Assembly (NCBI GenBank): GCA_016719575.1
Contig: JADJYV010000013.1
Coordinates: forward strand, 1,240,001 to 1,304,000
Source of the DNA: Pseudobdellovibrionaceae bacterium
GTDB lineage: Bacteria; Bdellovibrionota; Bdellovibrionia; Bdellovibrionales; Bdellovibrionaceae
Length of the DNA: 64,000 bases
Direction: 5' to 3'
The notes beneath the pieces are model-generated. The model did not search any database. It worked only from the letters and a program-made list of their open reading frames with translations, and was not told where the DNA came from. The position numbers and the translations under genes were made by a program. Shown piece by piece: positions 16,693 through 25,795 of this stretch. The number at the start of each line of letters is the position of its first letter. Positions within the stretch are counted from its first letter, which is position 1.

Positions 16693-19056
16693 ATGACGAA
16701 TCAACATTCTGGCTGCTCAACGCATAATCATGATGGGCATCATCATGCCAATCACTCATCACACGATTCCGAGCAAATTGATCCCGTTTGCGGAATGAAA
16801 GTAAATCCCGCAACCGCCAAAGGCGGGTCATCTTCTTATAATGGAAAAGAATACTTTTTTTGTAATCCCAAATGCAAAACTAAATTTGACGCAAACCCAG
16901 AATCGTATCTTGATCCCAAGCTTAAGAATAAAGCTCAACCACAAAACGTCGAATATACCTGCCCTATGCATCCAGAAGTTCGACAGATCGGTCCCGGCAG
17001 CTGTCCGATTTGTGGGATGGCACTAGAGCCCTTGATGGTTTCCCTCGATCATGAGGAAGATAAGACTGAGTACTTCGATATGCAAAGACGCTTTTGGATT
17101 TCCACCGCGTTAAGCCTTCCTCTTCTTTTTATCACCATGGGCGGACGCCATTTAATTGAATCTGCAAGCATTCACGCAGCTCTTAGTTATGTCGAACTTC
17201 TTTTGGCAACTCCAGTCGTTCTCTGGGGAGGTTGGCCTTTTTTTGAGAGATTTTGGCAATCTCTCAAAAATAAAAGTCCTAATATGTTTACCTTGATTGG
17301 ACTCGGTGTTGGGGTCGCCTACGGATTTAGTATCGTTGCTATTTTATTTCCGCAACTTTTTCCAGATTCGTTTAAAGATCCCATGACGGGCCTTGTGGGA
17401 CTTTATTTTGAACCTGCGGCAGTGATTGTGACCCTGGTCCTTCTTGGCCAAGTTTTAGAACTTAAAGCCCGAAGCCAAACTGGGGCTGCTATCAAAGCGC
17501 TTTTAGGTCTTGCGCCCAAAACGGCTCGAAGAATTAAAAGCGATGGCTCTGACGAAGAAATTGAAATTGATGTAATTTCGATTGGCGACACACTTCGAGT
17601 TCGCCCTGGAGAGAAAATTCCCGTTGATGGCGTTGTCGTATCCGGAACAAGTGCTGTTGATGAATCAATGGTAACCGGTGAGTCTATTCCTTCCGAGAAG
17701 GTGCCTGAATCAAAAGTAGTTGCAGCAACAATCAATGGAACTGGAGCCCTTGTTATCCGAGCTCAAAAAGTCGGAAAAGATACTTTGCTTTCTCAAATTA
17801 TTCAGATGGTTGCTGATGCGCAGAGATCACGCGCGCCCATTCAAAAGTTGGCCGATCAGGTTTCAGGTTACTTTGTCCCTGCTGTCGTTTTGATTGCTAT
17901 CTTGACTTCAATTACCTGGGGAATCTGGGGACCAGAGCCAAGACTTGCTTATGCAATTGTGAATGCTGTAGCAGTTCTCATTATTGCTTGTCCTTGTGCG
18001 CTTGGTCTTGCGACACCTATGTCAATTATGGTCGCAACGGGACGCGCTGCCAAGATGGGAGTTCTTTTCAAGGATGCTGAAGCTATTGAGTTATTGAGAA
18101 AAGTCCAAGTCCTTATTGTGGATAAGACAGGAACTTTAACAGAAGGTAAGCCAAAGCTTGTTACGGTAAAAACTCTTTCGGGTGTGACGGAAGAAGCTCT
18201 TCTCCAACTCACGGCAAGCCTTGAGCGTGAAAGTGAACATCCTTTAGCGGCTGCCATCGTCAAAGGAGCTGAGGCTCGTAGCATCGCACTTCAGGCAACT
18301 TCAGACTTTCAGTCAATCACTGGAAAGGGCGCTCATGCGACTGTATCGGGACGCAAAGTAGCAGTTGGAAATCGCGCTTTAATGGAAAGTATCGGGATTG
18401 ACTCAAAAGCCAACGAGAGCTTGGCCGACCAACTTCGAGATGAGGGCCAAACTGTTATGTTTGTGGCGATTGATGGAAAGCTTGCAGGCTTAATCGGAGT
18501 TGCTGATCCCATTAAGGAAACGACCCCGGAAGCAATTCATACTCTTCAAAAATTGGGTCTAAAAGTTATCATGGTGACAGGCGACAACAAGCGAACTGCC
18601 AATGCTGTCGCCAAAAGAGTTCACGTTGATGAGGTGATCGCAGATGTTTTGCCGCATCAGAAAGTTGAGATCGTTAAGAAGTTTCAGGCCGAAGGCAAAA
18701 TCGTTGCAATGGCCGGAGATGGCATCAACGACGCTCCAGCGCTTGCACAGGCGCAAGTGGGGATCGCTATGGGAACAGGAACTGATGTCGCGATGAAAAG
18801 CGCCGGAGTCACTCTTGTCAAAGGAGATCTTAGAGGTGTTGTGCGTGCGCGCGAGTTAAGTGAATCAACCATTGCCAACATTAAGCAGAATTTGTTCTTT
18901 GCATTTGTGTACAACGCTTTAGGTGTTCCGCTTGCAGCGGGTGTTTTGTATCCGATTTTTGGTTGGTTATTGAGTCCTATGATCGCGGCTCTTGCAATGA
19001 GCTTAAGTTCAGTTTCTGTCATCGGAAACGCCTTAAGGTTGAAAGGTGGCAAGTAG
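16693..19056 (+). CDS. copA: Cu(I)-exporting P1B-type ATPase with YHS and heavy-metal-binding domains
   Basis: The 787-residue ATPase has a His-rich start (about 1-25), a YHS-type domain (DPVCGMKVNP to about 72) and an HMBD motif (YTCPMHPEV...CPICGM, about 88-112). The core follows: TGES actuator loop, CPC at 433-435 in the ion path, phosphorylated Asp477 in DKTGT, HP in ESEHP, and GDGIND. CPC with an HMBD defines Cu+/Ag+ exporters. ATP drives copper from cytoplasm to periplasm. It ends the series downstream of csoR and is followed by a convergent second csoR at 19107. Confidence 0.96.
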   Translation: MTNQHSGCSTHNHDGHHHANHSSHDSEQIDPVCGMKVNPATAKGGSSSYNGKEYFFCNPKCKTKFDANPESYLDPKLKNKAQPQNVEYTCPMHPEVRQIGPGSCPICGMALEPLMVSLDHEEDKTEYFDMQRRFWISTALSLPLLFITMGGRHLIESASIHAALSYVELLLATPVVLWGGWPFFERFWQSLKNKSPNMFTLIGLGVGVAYGFSIVAILFPQLFPDSFKDPMTGLVGLYFEPAAVIVTLVLLGQVLELKARSQTGAAIKALLGLAPKTARRIKSDGSDEEIEIDVISIGDTLRVRPGEKIPVDGVVVSGTSAVDESMVTGESIPSEKVPESKVVAATINGTGALVIRAQKVGKDTLLSQIIQMVADAQRSRAPIQKLADQVSGYFVPAVVLIAILTSITWGIWGPEPRLAYAIVNAVAVLIIACPCALGLATPMSIMVATGRAAKMGVLFKDAEAIELLRKVQVLIVDKTGTLTEGKPKLVTVKTLSGVTEEALLQLTASLERESEHPLAAAIVKGAEARSIALQATSDFQSITGKGAHATVSGRKVAVGNRALMESIGIDSKANESLADQLRDEGQTVMFVAIDGKLAGLIGVADPIKETTPEAIHTLQKLGLKVIMVTGDNKRTANAVAKRVHVDEVIADVLPHQKVEIVKKFQAEGKIVAMAGDGINDAPALAQAQVGIAMGTGTDVAMKSAGVTLVKGDLRGVVRARELSESTIANIKQNLFFAFVYNALGVPLAAGVLYPIFGWLLSPMIAALAMSLSSVSVIGNALRLKGGK

Positions 19057-19106
19057 GAAAAAAACTACTAAGTTCCTATTGAGGTACGCACCTGAGCCTT
19101 AGCTTG

Positions 19107-19388
19107 TTACCGACAGGATGCTTTCAGCAAATCCGTTATTTCTCGCAAATGACGGTCTTTTTCTTTACTGTTTCCAGCATCAATAGCACGCAGTACGCAG
19201 GTATCTACGTGCTGCTCAACGACTGATCTTTCTACAGACTTTAGTGCGGATGTAATAGCCTTCAACTGCGTTACGATATCAATGCAGTAGCGCTCTTCCT
19301 CTATCATCTTAATCACGCCTCTGATTTGACCTTCGACTTTAGCGAGGCGAGATGCCTGCGAGTGGTGTGATGCGCCTTTTTTGGCCAT
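19107..19388 (-). CDS. csoR: CsoR-family Cu(I)-sensing transcriptional repressor
   Basis: The 93-residue repressor has the core RLAKVEGQIRGVIKMI, then Cys35, His60 and Cys64, the exact CsoR Cu(I) ligand spacing. The N terminus (SHHSQ) supplies more His. It is read away from the efflux operon at 19699, with the operator at 19518-19532 between them, so it most likely represses the 19699-25795 operon and perhaps itself. Confidence 0.92.
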   Translation of the reverse strand: MAKKGASHHSQASRLAKVEGQIRGVIKMIEEERYCIDIVTQLKAITSALKSVERSVVEQHVDTCVLRAIDAGNSKEKDRHLREITDLLKASCR

Positions 19389-19501
19389 AATTAAATTCCT
19401 CCGTTCCCATCATGAAAATAATGAAACAACTTTGCAATAGATATTCCATGTGACTATCCCAATGCCATCACACATTAACACATTAATTTGCTTTTACAGT
19501 T

Positions 19502-19533
19502 TTGACTATCTAGAGTATACCCCATAGGGGTAG
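19502..19533 (+). promoter_or_regulatory. Promoter with CsoR operator in the 19389-19698 intergenic region
   Basis: TTGACT at 19502-19507 is followed after 17 bases by TAGGGG. TACCCC-ATA-GGGGTA (19518-19532) is a perfect CsoR-type palindrome over the -10. The layout is the same as at 10532. The rest of the intergenic space holds GTCACATTGTCAC near 19579, but no further element I can support. Confidence 0.72.
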
Positions 19534-19698
19534 ATTTTTTTAAATTAATAACATTGGGACAATTTGGCTCGACGTTGGGTCACATTGTCACAAGCATGCT
19601 CAACAACCTAGTGAATAGCAGTGTCTTAGATAGACCCGAAGGTGGCATTTTAATTGCATTGTGGCTTAACAAATAACTAGATACCGGTAGGAGGTACC

Positions 19699-20046
19699 AT
19701 GTTTCTGAGAATACTTTTTTTACCATTGGCAGCGTTGGCGTTATCACTCACTGGATGCGCGCACGGCCTTATGAGGGGAAGTGTTGCAATGAAAGTGAGT
19801 GATACAGAAGCACACGTCTGTATGGATAACACAGAGGCAAAGGTGGGGGATCGCGTCACCCTTTATAAAAATAATTGCCCAAGCAAAGGGGGCGGTGCTC
19901 GGTCTGGTCTTGGCGGAGGAGGAAGATGCGAAAAAGTTGCGTTGGGTCAAGGATCTGTAACTGAGATATTAAATCATCATTATTCAGTTGTGAAATTTGA
20001 TTCCGGTGTTCCGTTTGAAGAGGGAACATTCGTCGAGAAAAGGTAG
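19699..20046 (+). CDS. Small lipoprotein of unknown function in an efflux operon
   Basis: The 115-residue protein has a lipobox (SLTGC, Cys about 20), then one small domain with four Cys and a Gly-rich loop (GGGARSGLGGGG). GGAGG 7 bases before the ATG is a strong ribosome site. It lies 8 bases before the TolC gene and downstream of the CsoR operator. It is likely an envelope lipoprotein co-induced by copper; no family recognised. Confidence 0.75.
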   Translation: MFLRILFLPLAALALSLTGCAHGLMRGSVAMKVSDTEAHVCMDNTEAKVGDRVTLYKNNCPSKGGGARSGLGGGGRCEKVALGQGSVTEILNHHYSVVKFDSGVPFEEGTFVEKR

Positions 20047-20054
20047 GAGATCAT

Positions 20055-21512
20055 GTGGGGTTTCTAATAAAATCTATCACGGGAGCCCCATGGGCAGAGT
20101 TCGCTAAAGAGTATCTTTTCAAGAAGGCACTCTTTAGTTTTTTCCTTTTGTTTGCCTTTAGTTTGTCCTCTTATGGCAGCGATTTAACTCTTACTGATTA
20201 TTTATCTCAGGTTAAACAAGCAAATCCTGCGCTGCGATCATTCACGTTTAGAGCTGAGGCATTGGATCATCGTGTTGATTCTGCTGGAACGTTAGATGAT
20301 CCCTTCATTGCTGGGGGGATAGATCAGGTCCCGTTTGAGGGCGGAATGGGTTCGGTAACTCGCTATCAAATCAGCCAGACAATTCCATTTCCAGGAAAAC
20401 TCTCGGCAAAATCCTCTGTCGCAGAAAATAGAGCCAATTCAGCTAAAAGTGATTCGGAGACTTTTAATCGAGAAATTACTGTGTTGGCCACACAGGCCTT
20501 TTTTAGACTCTACTACAGCCAAAAAGCTATTGAGCTAAATGAGCGATTAAAGCAAATCGTTGAAAGTACTGTTGGAAGCACCAAAGCTCGTTACAAAACA
20601 GGAGAGGCCGGACATCATGATTGGTTACTTGCTAAAGTTGAGCTCTCTGTCTTTGAAATTGAAAAGCTGAGGCTACTTCGAGAACAGAAAACTATTCAAG
20701 CCATCGTAAATGAGCTGAGAGATCAACCTGCAGAAACTGCAATTGGCACTCTATCTCCGAAGTTTTCCAGTAGTGATCTTAATGAGAACGAACTTCCATC
20801 ACTAGAAAATCAACCAGAGCTTAAGTCTTTAGAATTCTTTGTTTCACAGGCGGAAAACGAACGACGACTAGCAAAGCTTTCGTACTTTCCTGATTTTGTG
20901 ATTCAGGGAATGGCTATGTACCCAAGTCCGGAAATGATGGAAGAAAAATCCAATTGGGGTGTCATGATTGGAGTCAACATCCCACTTTATTTCTGGCGGA
21001 AGCAATCCGAGCTTTCGACAGCAGCTTCTATTGATAAAAAAGCCGCCATTCTAGAAAAAAGAAACATAGAAAATCGACTCAATACGGAATCCCTGGATGC
21101 CAGAGAACAATTCAAAACAGCAAGAGACGTGGCAACTCTCTACAAAAACACGGTTATTCCCACTACAAATTTAGCAGTTCAAAATGCAAAATCCGGCTAT
21201 GCGGCTAGACGTCTTCCGCTCACTCAATACTTAGAAACACTTAAGGTTCAGCGCACGCAGGAGCTTGAATTCTTGGCGGCTCAAATAGATGTGGAACTCG
21301 CAAGAACAAGGCTTAAAGAACTTCTCTCAGCCCCTCCACTTTTGAGGCTAGCGCCAGCCAAACCAAGTCTTTTTGGAGGCGGTACAATGGGAAGCGGTTC
21401 CATGGGTTCTGACACCGTCGGTATGGGGCGCGGAATGAGTGGGCCGACAAGAAAGTCAAAAGGATCATCTGGACCAAGCGAAAGTGGTAGCTCGGGAATG
21501 GGAGGCATGTAG
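20055..21512 (+). CDS. TolC-family outer membrane efflux protein
   Basis: The 485-residue protein starts at a GTG (20055) in an ATGTG context; the ATG two bases earlier opens only a 4-codon frame. A long leader (about 1-42) includes a hydrophobic stretch ending SYG. The TolC helices follow (YRISQTIPFPGKLSAK type segment), then a Gly/Ser/Met-rich tail (GSGSMGSDTVGMGRGM) that may bind Cu(I) through Met. It overlaps the adaptor start (TAGTG). It should form the outer duct of the Cus-like system. Confidence 0.88.
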   Translation: MGFLIKSITGAPWAEFAKEYLFKKALFSFFLLFAFSLSSYGSDLTLTDYLSQVKQANPALRSFTFRAEALDHRVDSAGTLDDPFIAGGIDQVPFEGGMGSVTRYQISQTIPFPGKLSAKSSVAENRANSAKSDSETFNREITVLATQAFFRLYYSQKAIELNERLKQIVESTVGSTKARYKTGEAGHHDWLLAKVELSVFEIEKLRLLREQKTIQAIVNELRDQPAETAIGTLSPKFSSSDLNENELPSLENQPELKSLEFFVSQAENERRLAKLSYFPDFVIQGMAMYPSPEMMEEKSNWGVMIGVNIPLYFWRKQSELSTAASIDKKAAILEKRNIENRLNTESLDAREQFKTARDVATLYKNTVIPTTNLAVQNAKSGYAARRLPLTQYLETLKVQRTQELEFLAAQIDVELARTRLKELLSAPPLLRLAPAKPSLFGGGTMGSGSMGSDTVGMGRGMSGPTRKSKGSSGPSESGSSGMGGM

Positions 21513-21820
21513 TGCGAAATTATGTTTATGTTCTTTTACTGGTGTTAAGTGCGAGTGCGTTCTCGCAAACTCATAGCGGACATGGGGAATTACCAAAGAC
21601 TCCAAAGCCTACCATAAAACCAACTCCACAAAAGAAGGAGCCTATAAAAAAAGATGAGGCCCGTGTTCCCATCGAAGTGCCCCAAGAGCAGCAGTCAAAA
21701 ATTGGGCTCAAAGTGGCAAAAGCCGAGAAGAAAAAGGTGGAGCACACAATTCGAACCGTCGGAACGGTAACTGCTGACCAAACCAAAGAGGCTCACGTCC
21801 ATACAAAAATCAACGGCTGA
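21512..21820 (+). pseudogene. CusB/CzcB-family adaptor, N-terminal part ending at an in-frame TGA
   Basis: From a GTG overlapping the TolC stop, 102 residues carry a signal peptide (about 1-18), a His-containing, Lys/Pro-rich linker and the first adaptor strand ending HVHTKING. The next codon is TGA (21818-21820), then the same frame continues as IEQIYADYIGKPVKKGQ. Family members usually have Trp there (GWIE), so TGG changed to TGA is the simplest reading. Alone this fragment lacks the hairpin, barrel and proximal domains. Confidence 0.8.
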
Positions 21821-22666
21821 ATTGAGCAAATATATGCGGACTATATCGGTAAGCCCGTAAAAAAAGGACAATCTCTTTTTGAACTCTATAGTCCCGACCT
21901 AGTTTCCACCCAGGAGGAATACTTAGCCGCAAGGAAACAGGGCGCGCCCGGCAGAGAAATCGCTGTGACGGCTCTTGAGCGACTTAAGCTTTGGGGAGTT
22001 CCGCAAAGTGAGATCGATAGACTTAAAAAATCAGGAAAAGCCAAGAGGTCGGTAACATTTGATTCGCCTGTAGATGGTTTTATCGTCAATAAGACGGCCA
22101 TTCGAGGAATGTACATTACTCCTGAAATGGAACTCTATCACATCGCCGACCTTTCGCGAATTTGGATCATTGTTACTCTTTATGAATATGATGTAGCTGT
22201 TATTTCCGTAGGTGATGAAGCCGAAATTCAGCTCCCGTATGATCCAGACAAATCATTCAAAGGAAAAATCAGCTACATTTATCCAGAGATTGAACTAGAA
22301 ACAAGAACCGCCAAAGCTCGAATTGAACTAGATAATCCTGATCAGAAATTGAAACCTGGGATGTTTTCAAATATTTCTTTAAAGAAAAATCTCGGCGAGG
22401 CCATCGTTATTCCGGATGATGCGGTCATTGATACAGGTACAAGAAAAATCGTTTTCGTCAAAACCGGAACCTCCCGCTTTGAACCAAGAGAAATCAAAGC
22501 CGGTCCGAGAATTGAAAATACGTTTGCCATTCTTTCTGGGCTTAAAGAAGGAGAGGAAATTGTGACAAGTGCACATTTTCTTATCGATGCTGAAAGTAAA
22601 TTCCAAGCTGCCCTTCAAAAAGGTTCACCAACAAATTCAGGTCATGGCGGCCATGGAGAAAAGTGA
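21821..22666 (+). pseudogene. CusB/CzcB-family adaptor, C-terminal part after the TGA
   Basis: The frame stays open from 21821 to the stop at 22666. It holds the lipoyl half (VKKGQSLFELYSPDLVSTQ), the short helical hairpin (EYLAARKQ...LKLWGVPQSEI), the beta-barrel (VDGFIVNKT, LYHIADLSRIWI, VGDEAEIQLPY) and the proximal domain (LKEGEEIVTSAHFLIDAESK), ending in His-rich GHGGHGEK. An internal ATG at 21965 could start a piece without the lipoyl domain. With readthrough the whole protein would be 384 residues, normal for the family. The following pump gene starts 10 bases later and is intact. Confidence 0.8.
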
Positions 22667-22675
22667 GATGGCTTT

Positions 22676-25600
22676 ATGATCGAAAAAATCATCACATGGT
22701 GCGGAAGAAACGCCAGAATCACAGTCATAATTGCCGTTCTGCTAGGGCTTTGGGGAGCTTATTGCCTCAAAAATATTAAAGTCGATGCGATTCCAGATTT
22801 GTCAGAGACCCAAGTTATCATTTTCACAGAGTGGATGGGCAGAAGTCCGGACCTGATCGAGAATCAGATCACGTATCCCTTAGTCACGGCCATGCTTTCG
22901 GCACCGAAGGTGTCGGTGGTGCGTGGATTTTCAATGTTTGGAATGTCCTTTGTTTATGTGATTTTTGAAGACAAGACCGATCTCTACTGGGCGAGATCCC
23001 GGGTCATTGAGTATTTATCAAAGCTTTCTGGACAACTTCCTCAAGGGGCAACGCCTTCCATCGGACCCGACGCAAGTGGCGTCGGTTGGGTTTTTCAGTA
23101 CGCTTTAGTAGACACGTCTGGAAAGTATAATTTGTCCGAGATCAAAACTTTTCAGGACTGGTATTTAAAATATTGGTTAACTTCAGTTCCAGGCGTTGCC
23201 GAGGTCGCAAGTGTTGGCGGATTTGAAAAACAATATCAAGTTGAAGTAGATCCCAATAAGCTTGCTGCCCTTAAGATTCCTATTCAAAAAGTCATAAATT
23301 CTATTCGCGAAAGCAACAGAGATGTTGGGGGAAGGACATTAGAAGTCTCCGAACGTGAGTACTATGTGCGAGGGCTCGGCTATATTAAAGATCCAAAAGA
23401 GATTGAAAATATATCTGTTGGAATCGGCTCTAATAATACACCCATTCGCGTAGCAGATGTCGGCCGAGTTAGCCTGGGACCTAATATTAGACGTGGTTTG
23501 GCTGATCTTGATGGCAAAGGCGATACCGTCGGCGGGCTTGTCGTGATGAGGCAGGGCGAAGATGTTTCCAGGGTCATTGAGTCCGTTAAAAATAAAATTG
23601 AAGAAGTAAAAGAGGCTTTTCCGCCTGGGATAGAGCTTAAAATTATTTACGACAGATCTTCGTTAATTAAAGAAGCTGTCGCCACGCTAAGAGATAATAT
23701 TATCGAAGAGATAATTCTCGTTTGTCTGGTGATTTTAGTTTTCCTGTTTCACATTCGCAGTGCATTGGTCGTTGCCATCACGCTGCCGCTTTCGATTTTG
23801 ATTTCGATGATTCCGCTATATTACCTAAATATTAGTCTCAACATTATGTCGATGGGCGGGATCATTCTTGCCGTTGGTGACATTGTAGATGGCGTTGTCG
23901 TCTTTATCGAAAATACGCACAAAAAATTGGCCGCGAATAAAGGTGCGAGATCCTCACAAGAACTTGCTATTGAGGCCTGCAAAGAGTTGGGTCCGTCGAT
24001 CTTTAGTGCGCTCCTTATCATCGGTATTTCTTTTCTCCCCATTTTTGCGCTCCAAGCGCAAGAGGGAAAATTATTTCATCCGCTGGCCTATACGAAGACA
24101 TTTGCCATGATCGCGGCAGCGCTGGTGTCGATTACTGTCACGCCACCGCTGATCGCATATTTTGTTAAAGGAAGAATAAGAAGCGAGCAGGAAAATCCAA
24201 TCAATCGCTGGCTACTTGCACGCTACAAACCCATTTTGGAATGGTGCTTGGGGCACTCTAAGTCTGTGCTTGGAGGAATGTTGGCCCTTGTAGCCGTTTG
24301 CGTTTTTGCATTTACGCGCCTTGGTTCGGAATTTATGCCACCGCTTTGGGAAGGCGATCTTCTCTATATGCCGATCACCACTCCAGGAATTTCAGTAACG
24401 GCAAGCTCTGATCTATTAACCAGACAGGGTGCCGCTATCAAAGCAGTTCCTGAGGTTGAAACAGTTTTTGGAAAAGCCGGCCGCTTTGAGACGGCGACTG
24501 ATCCAGCACCACTATCTATGTTTGAATATACAATACGTCTGAAGCCACGCAGCCAGTGGCGAAAAGGTTTAGACGATGAAAAATTAGTTTCAGAACTTGA
24601 TAAAGCTGTTGAAGTTCCAGGATTAAATCGAGCTTGGACCAAGCCGGTTCGCGGACGCATTGATATGCTCTCTACGGGTATTCGCACTCCGGTCGGAATT
24701 AAGATCTATGGCAAAGATTTGAAAGTTATTGAGGATATTGGGCAGCAGCTTGAACGCACGCTGAATACCGTTCGCGGCACTAGAAGTGTCTACGCAGAGC
24801 GGATCATTGGCGGATATTACCTAGATTTCGAGCCAGATCGACAGGCACTTGCCCGATATGGTCTTAATGTCGGTGATGCACAAATGGTTGTCGAAACTGC
24901 CATTGGCGGAATGGAAATATCTCAAACCATAGAAGGACGAGAGCGCTATACTATTAATGTAAGGTACCCACGAGAATTGCGAGATAACATTGAAAAACTA
25001 AGCCGTATTCTTGTGGCGACACCTACTGGAACTCAGGTTCCTCTTGGACAGCTAGGAAAACTAACAACACGAATGGGTCCACCTATGGTGTTGGATGAAA
25101 ATGGATCACTTGCCGGCTACGTCTACATTGATCTCAAAGACCGAGATCCGGGTGGATACGTCAATGATGCAAAAGAAGCAGTCAAAAAAGAGGTTAAAAT
25201 TCCCCAAGGATATTTCATTTCTTGGACTGGCCAATATGAATATCTAGAACGTATGCAAAGCCGTATGAAGATCGTACTTCCGCTTACGCTTCTTCTGATT
25301 TTTGCTTTCCTTTATTTCAGCATGAGATCAGTTTCAAAATCCGTCATGATTATGGCGTCAGTTCCCCTATCACTCATTGGCGGAATTCTTCTCATGTGGG
25401 CTCTTGGTTACAACACAAGTGTTGCCGTCTGGGCAGGTGCAATCGCGCTGATAGGAGTCGCCGTTGAGACCACATCCATTATGATTGTTTTCTTAGACCA
25501 AGCTTGGAGCAAGAGAAAGGCTGACGGGCAGCTAAAAAATGCAAATGATTTTACTCAAGCCACCCTTGAGGGGGCTCAAATGAGTTTAAGATCTGTTTTG

Positions 25601-25795
25601 ATGGCCGTAAGTATGAATATTTTCGGTTTGCTTCCGGTCATGCTGGCAACGGGACTCGGAGCAGATGTCATGAAACGAATTTCCTCTCCAATGTTTGGGG
25701 GTCTCATTTCATTGATGCTTCTGACTCTCGTGGTGATTCCGGTCATTTATAAAATGCGAGAAGAAAGAGTTGTTCTGAAAAGAGCGTCATTATGA
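22676..25795 (+). CDS. Heavy-metal efflux RND transporter, CusA family
   Basis: The 1039-residue pump has LPIDAIPDLSETQVI-like N-terminal sequence (here VDAIPDLSETQVIIF), helix-4 motif LAVGDIVDGVVVFIENT, EGDLLYMPITTPGIS and RIDMLSTGIRTPVGIKIYG. The Met of DMLSTGI corresponds to one of the three copper Met of E. coli CusA, while the other two positions are Leu (ARYGLNV) and Thr (TPTGTQVP), so copper is likely but not certain. It follows the broken adaptor and overlaps the P2 ATPase gene by 4 bases. Confidence 0.95.
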   Translation: MIEKIITWCGRNARITVIIAVLLGLWGAYCLKNIKVDAIPDLSETQVIIFTEWMGRSPDLIENQITYPLVTAMLSAPKVSVVRGFSMFGMSFVYVIFEDKTDLYWARSRVIEYLSKLSGQLPQGATPSIGPDASGVGWVFQYALVDTSGKYNLSEIKTFQDWYLKYWLTSVPGVAEVASVGGFEKQYQVEVDPNKLAALKIPIQKVINSIRESNRDVGGRTLEVSEREYYVRGLGYIKDPKEIENISVGIGSNNTPIRVADVGRVSLGPNIRRGLADLDGKGDTVGGLVVMRQGEDVSRVIESVKNKIEEVKEAFPPGIELKIIYDRSSLIKEAVATLRDNIIEEIILVCLVILVFLFHIRSALVVAITLPLSILISMIPLYYLNISLNIMSMGGIILAVGDIVDGVVVFIENTHKKLAANKGARSSQELAIEACKELGPSIFSALLIIGISFLPIFALQAQEGKLFHPLAYTKTFAMIAAALVSITVTPPLIAYFVKGRIRSEQENPINRWLLARYKPILEWCLGHSKSVLGGMLALVAVCVFAFTRLGSEFMPPLWEGDLLYMPITTPGISVTASSDLLTRQGAAIKAVPEVETVFGKAGRFETATDPAPLSMFEYTIRLKPRSQWRKGLDDEKLVSELDKAVEVPGLNRAWTKPVRGRIDMLSTGIRTPVGIKIYGKDLKVIEDIGQQLERTLNTVRGTRSVYAERIIGGYYLDFEPDRQALARYGLNVGDAQMVVETAIGGMEISQTIEGRERYTINVRYPRELRDNIEKLSRILVATPTGTQVPLGQLGKLTTRMGPPMVLDENGSLAGYVYIDLKDRDPGGYVNDAKEAVKKEVKIPQGYFISWTGQYEYLERMQSRMKIVLPLTLLLIFAFLYFSMRSVSKSVMIMASVPLSLIGGILLMWALGYNTSVAVWAGAIALIGVAVETTSIMIVFLDQAWSKRKADGQLKNANDFTQATLEGAQMSLRSVLMAVSMNIFGLLPVMLATGLGADVMKRISSPMFGGLISLMLLTLVVIPVIYKMREERVVLKRASL

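Noticed and set aside
19579..19612. Possible fourth ECF promoter with TTGTCACAA
   Set aside because: After the 13-base spacer the sequence is CCTAGTGAAT, which does not match ATCGTAWTAR.
21818..21820. TGA read as tryptophan or selenocysteine by a changed code
   Set aside because: TGA ends many intact genes here (for example at 38153, 44895 and 49439), and I see no convincing selenocysteine signal; a mutation or sequencing error is simpler.
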